DNA of 6,571 nucleotides from Desulfovibrio sp. (GTDB taxonomy: Bacteria > Desulfobacterota > Desulfovibrionia > Desulfovibrionales > Desulfovibrionaceae): assembly GCA_003512875.1 (NCBI GenBank), contig DONZ01000151.1, positions 1 to 6,571 of the forward strand. Direction: 5' to 3'. Below, piece by piece: positions 5,220 through 6,571 of the stretch. Below the pieces are notes generated by a model that was given only the letters and a program-made list of their open reading frames with translations, had not been told where the DNA came from and did no database searches. A program made the position numbers and the translations under genes. How positions within the stretch are numbered: position 1 is the first letter of the stretch; each line of letters opens with the position of its first letter.

Positions 5220-5753
5220 TCAGACAATAGGGTCGATTATGCCGAAATCTCCGTTATTTTTACGGTAAATGACATTTATGCGTTCAAGGTCGGCATTGAT
5301 GAAGACTAAAACTTCGTTGTCGCTTTGCTGGAGCTGCATAATCGCTTCGTCCATGTGCAAAGGCTTCGGAGCGAAGTTTTCTTTGCCGTTGACAACTTGG
5401 ATGCCGTCTTCTTCAAGAATGTCATAGCTGTAAATATCGACATTGACATCGCGGCTTTTTTGGCGGCTGTGCAATTTTTCTGAAGAACGGCGGACTTGCG
5501 AACTGATCTTGTCGCTGATCATATCAATAGTCGCATACATATCTTTTGATGATTCGGCGGCATTAATGTTGAGTCCTTCGCCTGTAAGGGAAATTTCGGC
5601 TTTGTGGTGGAATTTGTCCACACTTAAGATTACCTGCATTTGCAGTGCGGGCGATTTTCCCAGAAAGCGGGTGATTTTTTCAAAACGGCGGCGCGCGTAT
5701 TTTTTAAGATGTTCGGAGGGCTCGAAGTTTTTGAAAGTAAAGTCTATATTCAT
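5220..5753 (-). CDS. hpf: Ribosome hibernation promoting factor, long form
   Basis: 177-residue long-form HPF, which binds the 30S decoding region and dimerises 70S ribosomes into inactive 100S particles in slow growth. The N-terminal S30AE domain covers about residues 2-100, beginning IDFTFKNFEPSEHLKKYARRR and containing the AEISLTGEGLNINA strand. A charged linker of about 25 residues follows. The C-terminal dimerisation domain (about 128-175) has the recognisable KPLHMDEAIMQL, VFINADLERINVIYR and GDFGIIDP segments. The ATG at 5753 is fixed by a near-perfect Shine-Dalgarno. The gene has its own sigma70-like promoter, a leader hairpin and a terminator, so it forms a single-gene unit. In many proteobacteria hpf lies between rpoN and ptsN/rapZ; only rapZ is near here. 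Confidence 0.95.
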   Translation of the reverse strand: MNIDFTFKNFEPSEHLKKYARRRFEKITRFLGKSPALQMQVILSVDKFHHKAEISLTGEGLNINAAESSKDMYATIDMISDKISSQVRRSSEKLHSRQKSRDVNVDIYSYDILEEDGIQVVNGKENFAPKPLHMDEAIMQLQQSDNEVLVFINADLERINVIYRKNNGDFGIIDPIV

Positions 5754-5758
5754 AGCTT

Positions 5759-5765
5759 ACCTCCT
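5759..5765 (-). promoter_or_regulatory. Strong ribosome binding site of hpf
   Basis: AGGAGGT on the minus strand, 5 nt before the hpf ATG. It is the strongest Shine-Dalgarno in the window. A CTCC at 5771-5774 could pair with its GGAG (loop ATTACA), a weak 4-bp stem that might limit access. Confidence 0.85.
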
Positions 5766-5780
5766 GTAATGGAGTGAATT

Positions 5781-5800
5781 TCAGAAAGCTGCCTTTCTGA
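5781..5800 (-). promoter_or_regulatory. Hairpin at the 5' end of the hpf leader
   Basis: Perfect 8-bp stem TCAGAAAG / CTTTCTGA with a 4-nt loop (GCAG on the minus strand). With the predicted promoter, transcription would begin near 5804, placing this stem within a few nucleotides of the mRNA 5' end. Such stems can protect messages from decay. A terminator or operator role is an alternative. Confidence 0.5.
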
Positions 5801-5810
5801 TTTTAAATAG

Positions 5811-5839
5811 AGTATAACGAGTATTTTTTATTTTGTCGA
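5811..5839 (-). promoter_or_regulatory. sigma70-type promoter of hpf
   Basis: On the minus strand, TCGACA (5834-5839, 5/6 to TTGACA), a 17-bp AT-rich spacer, and TATACT (5811-5816, 5/6 to TATAAT). The leader to the hpf ATG would be about 50 nt. Confidence 0.75.
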
Positions 5840-5849
5840 TAAGAAAATA

Positions 5850-5885
5850 TAAAATAAAAAAGCTTGTTATTTTTAACAAGCTTTT
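5850..5885 (-). terminator. Rho-independent terminator after the flavin oxidoreductase gene
   Basis: A 12-bp perfect stem (5858-5869 with 5874-5885, core GCTTGTTA / TAACAAGC) with a 4-nt loop. On the minus strand it runs into a T-rich tail. It lies 27 nt after the stop of the upstream gene and just before the hpf promoter, separating the two units. Confidence 0.82.
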
Positions 5886-5912
5886 CTGAATGTTATTGTA
5901 TTTTATGCGCGG

Positions 5913-6571
5913 TTAGAACTTCGCCTTGAAGTTATCGTATTCCGCTTGCAGGGATTCCATAAGTTCTTTTACGGAAACAATGGATTTTATTTTGTTCACA
6001 TTCGTTCCGCAAAATGCAAAGCCTTTTTCCAAATTGCCGCGCATCGCCGCAATAAGGGCGGCAGCGATGCAATAAGGGGTCTTCTCCTGCGTACAGGTGC
6101 TTACGCAGTGGAATGCGCAGGAAACAGGACGTTTCTTTCCGTCACGGACAGCCTCGATGAAACTGTTGAACAACGCTCTGCCGGGCATACCCACGGGACT
6201 GTTGATAATGGTGATGTCTTCCTCTTTTGCGTTCACAAAGGCTTCTTTGAATTTTATATCCGCATCGCATTCGTTGGTTGCAACAAAACGTGTGCCCATT
6301 TGTACGCCGGAAGCGCCAAGCGCCATGATATTCGCAATGTCTTCGCCGGAGTAAATCCCGCCGCCGGCAATAACCGGAATTGCCTGTCCTTTTTTGTCTT
6401 CCAAGGCTTTTACCGTTTCAACGACTTCGGGAACAATATGTTCGAGGCTGTGGTTGGGGTCCGTTATCTCTTCATATTTATACCCCAAATGTCCGCCGGC
6501 TTTCGGACCTTCGACAACGAAAGCGTCGGGAAGAAGTCCGGTTTTTGATTCCCATTTCTTGGCAATGACGG
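5913..6571 (-). CDS. Nitronate monooxygenase / FabK-like FMN oxidoreductase, C-terminal part
   Basis: Partial gene: 218 codons are seen and the 5' end lies past the right edge. The frame is open to the edge, so the TTG at 6488 is internal and not a start. TIM-barrel flavoprotein of the 2-nitropropane dioxygenase superfamily, binding FMN and either oxidising nitronates or reducing enoyl-ACP (FabK). Motifs: EGPKAGGHLGY (6480-6512) with the active-site His, AGGGI (6354-6368) and GVQMGTRF (6285-6308), the last two forming the FMN phosphate site. The C-terminal tail carries four cysteines in a C-x3-C-x3-C-x7-C pattern (6069-6119), then PYCIAAALIAAMRGN and VSVKELMESL. This tail is typical of homologues from anaerobes as I recall them. 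Sequence alone does not decide between nitronate monooxygenase and enoyl-ACP reductase. Confidence 0.88.
   Translation of the reverse strand, partial: VIAKKWESKTGLLPDAFVVEGPKAGGHLGYKYEEITDPNHSLEHIVPEVVETVKALEDKKGQAIPVIAGGGIYSGEDIANIMALGASGVQMGTRFVATNECDADIKFKEAFVNAKEEDITIINSPVGMPGRALFNSFIEAVRDGKKRPVSCAFHCVSTCTQEKTPYCIAAALIAAMRGNLEKGFAFCGTNVNKIKSIVSVKELMESLQAEYDNFKAKF

Noticed and set aside
5946..6548. 200-codon plus-strand open frame at the right end
   Set aside because: It is the antisense shadow of the flavin oxidoreductase, whose FMN and active-site motifs are all in the minus-strand frame.

Overview
This window looks like ordinary chromosomal core sequence around the replication initiator gene of an anaerobic bacterium. 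The gene set points to a low-GC member of the Desulfovibrionaceae or a relative: a B12-dependent (class II) ribonucleotide reductase, a divergent DnaA, long-form HPF, RapZ, and a Cys-rich flavin oxidoreductase of the nitronate monooxygenase/FabK type. That taxonomic guess is inference from protein flavour. Base composition by eye is roughly 40% GC, and intergenic regions are very AT-rich.

Left part (1-2915). The 5' end of a class II ribonucleotide reductase gene (nrdJ-like, minus strand) is cut by the window edge. It is divergent from a DUF721/DciA-like gene (565-1083, plus strand). A 340-bp AT-rich gap follows (1084-1422), with one perfect DnaA box, weaker look-alikes and a block of four helically phased 10-bp repeats. 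I read this gap as a candidate oriC and dnaA control region. dnaA follows (1441-2865) and ends at a strong bidirectional terminator. A DciA-family protein (helicase loading), an origin and DnaA thus sit together, next to the enzyme that makes dNTPs.

Middle (2866-3174). There is no recognised gene here. The gap holds a possible 41-codon minus-strand ORF containing an 8-bp tandem repeat, a 9-bp inverted repeat, a 12-bp palindrome and a weak minus-strand terminator.

Right part (3175-6571, all minus strand). In transcription order: a nitronate monooxygenase-like flavoprotein (5' end outside the window) with its terminator; then hpf with a clear sigma70-type promoter, a leader hairpin and a strong Shine-Dalgarno; then a terminator; then rapZ; then an M24 Xaa-Pro-type aminopeptidase starting 1 nt after the rapZ stop. 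rapZ is broken by a one-base frameshift near 4448-4452. Its conserved C-terminal domain continues in another frame down to 4244. Its P-loop lysine is also replaced by isoleucine.

I see no mobile element, CRISPR array, rRNA or tRNA. The observations most worth checking are the damaged or divergent RapZ, the unusual ATPase and DNA-binding motifs of DnaA, the phased repeats in the putative origin, and the 8-bp repeat that could switch frames in the small ORF.
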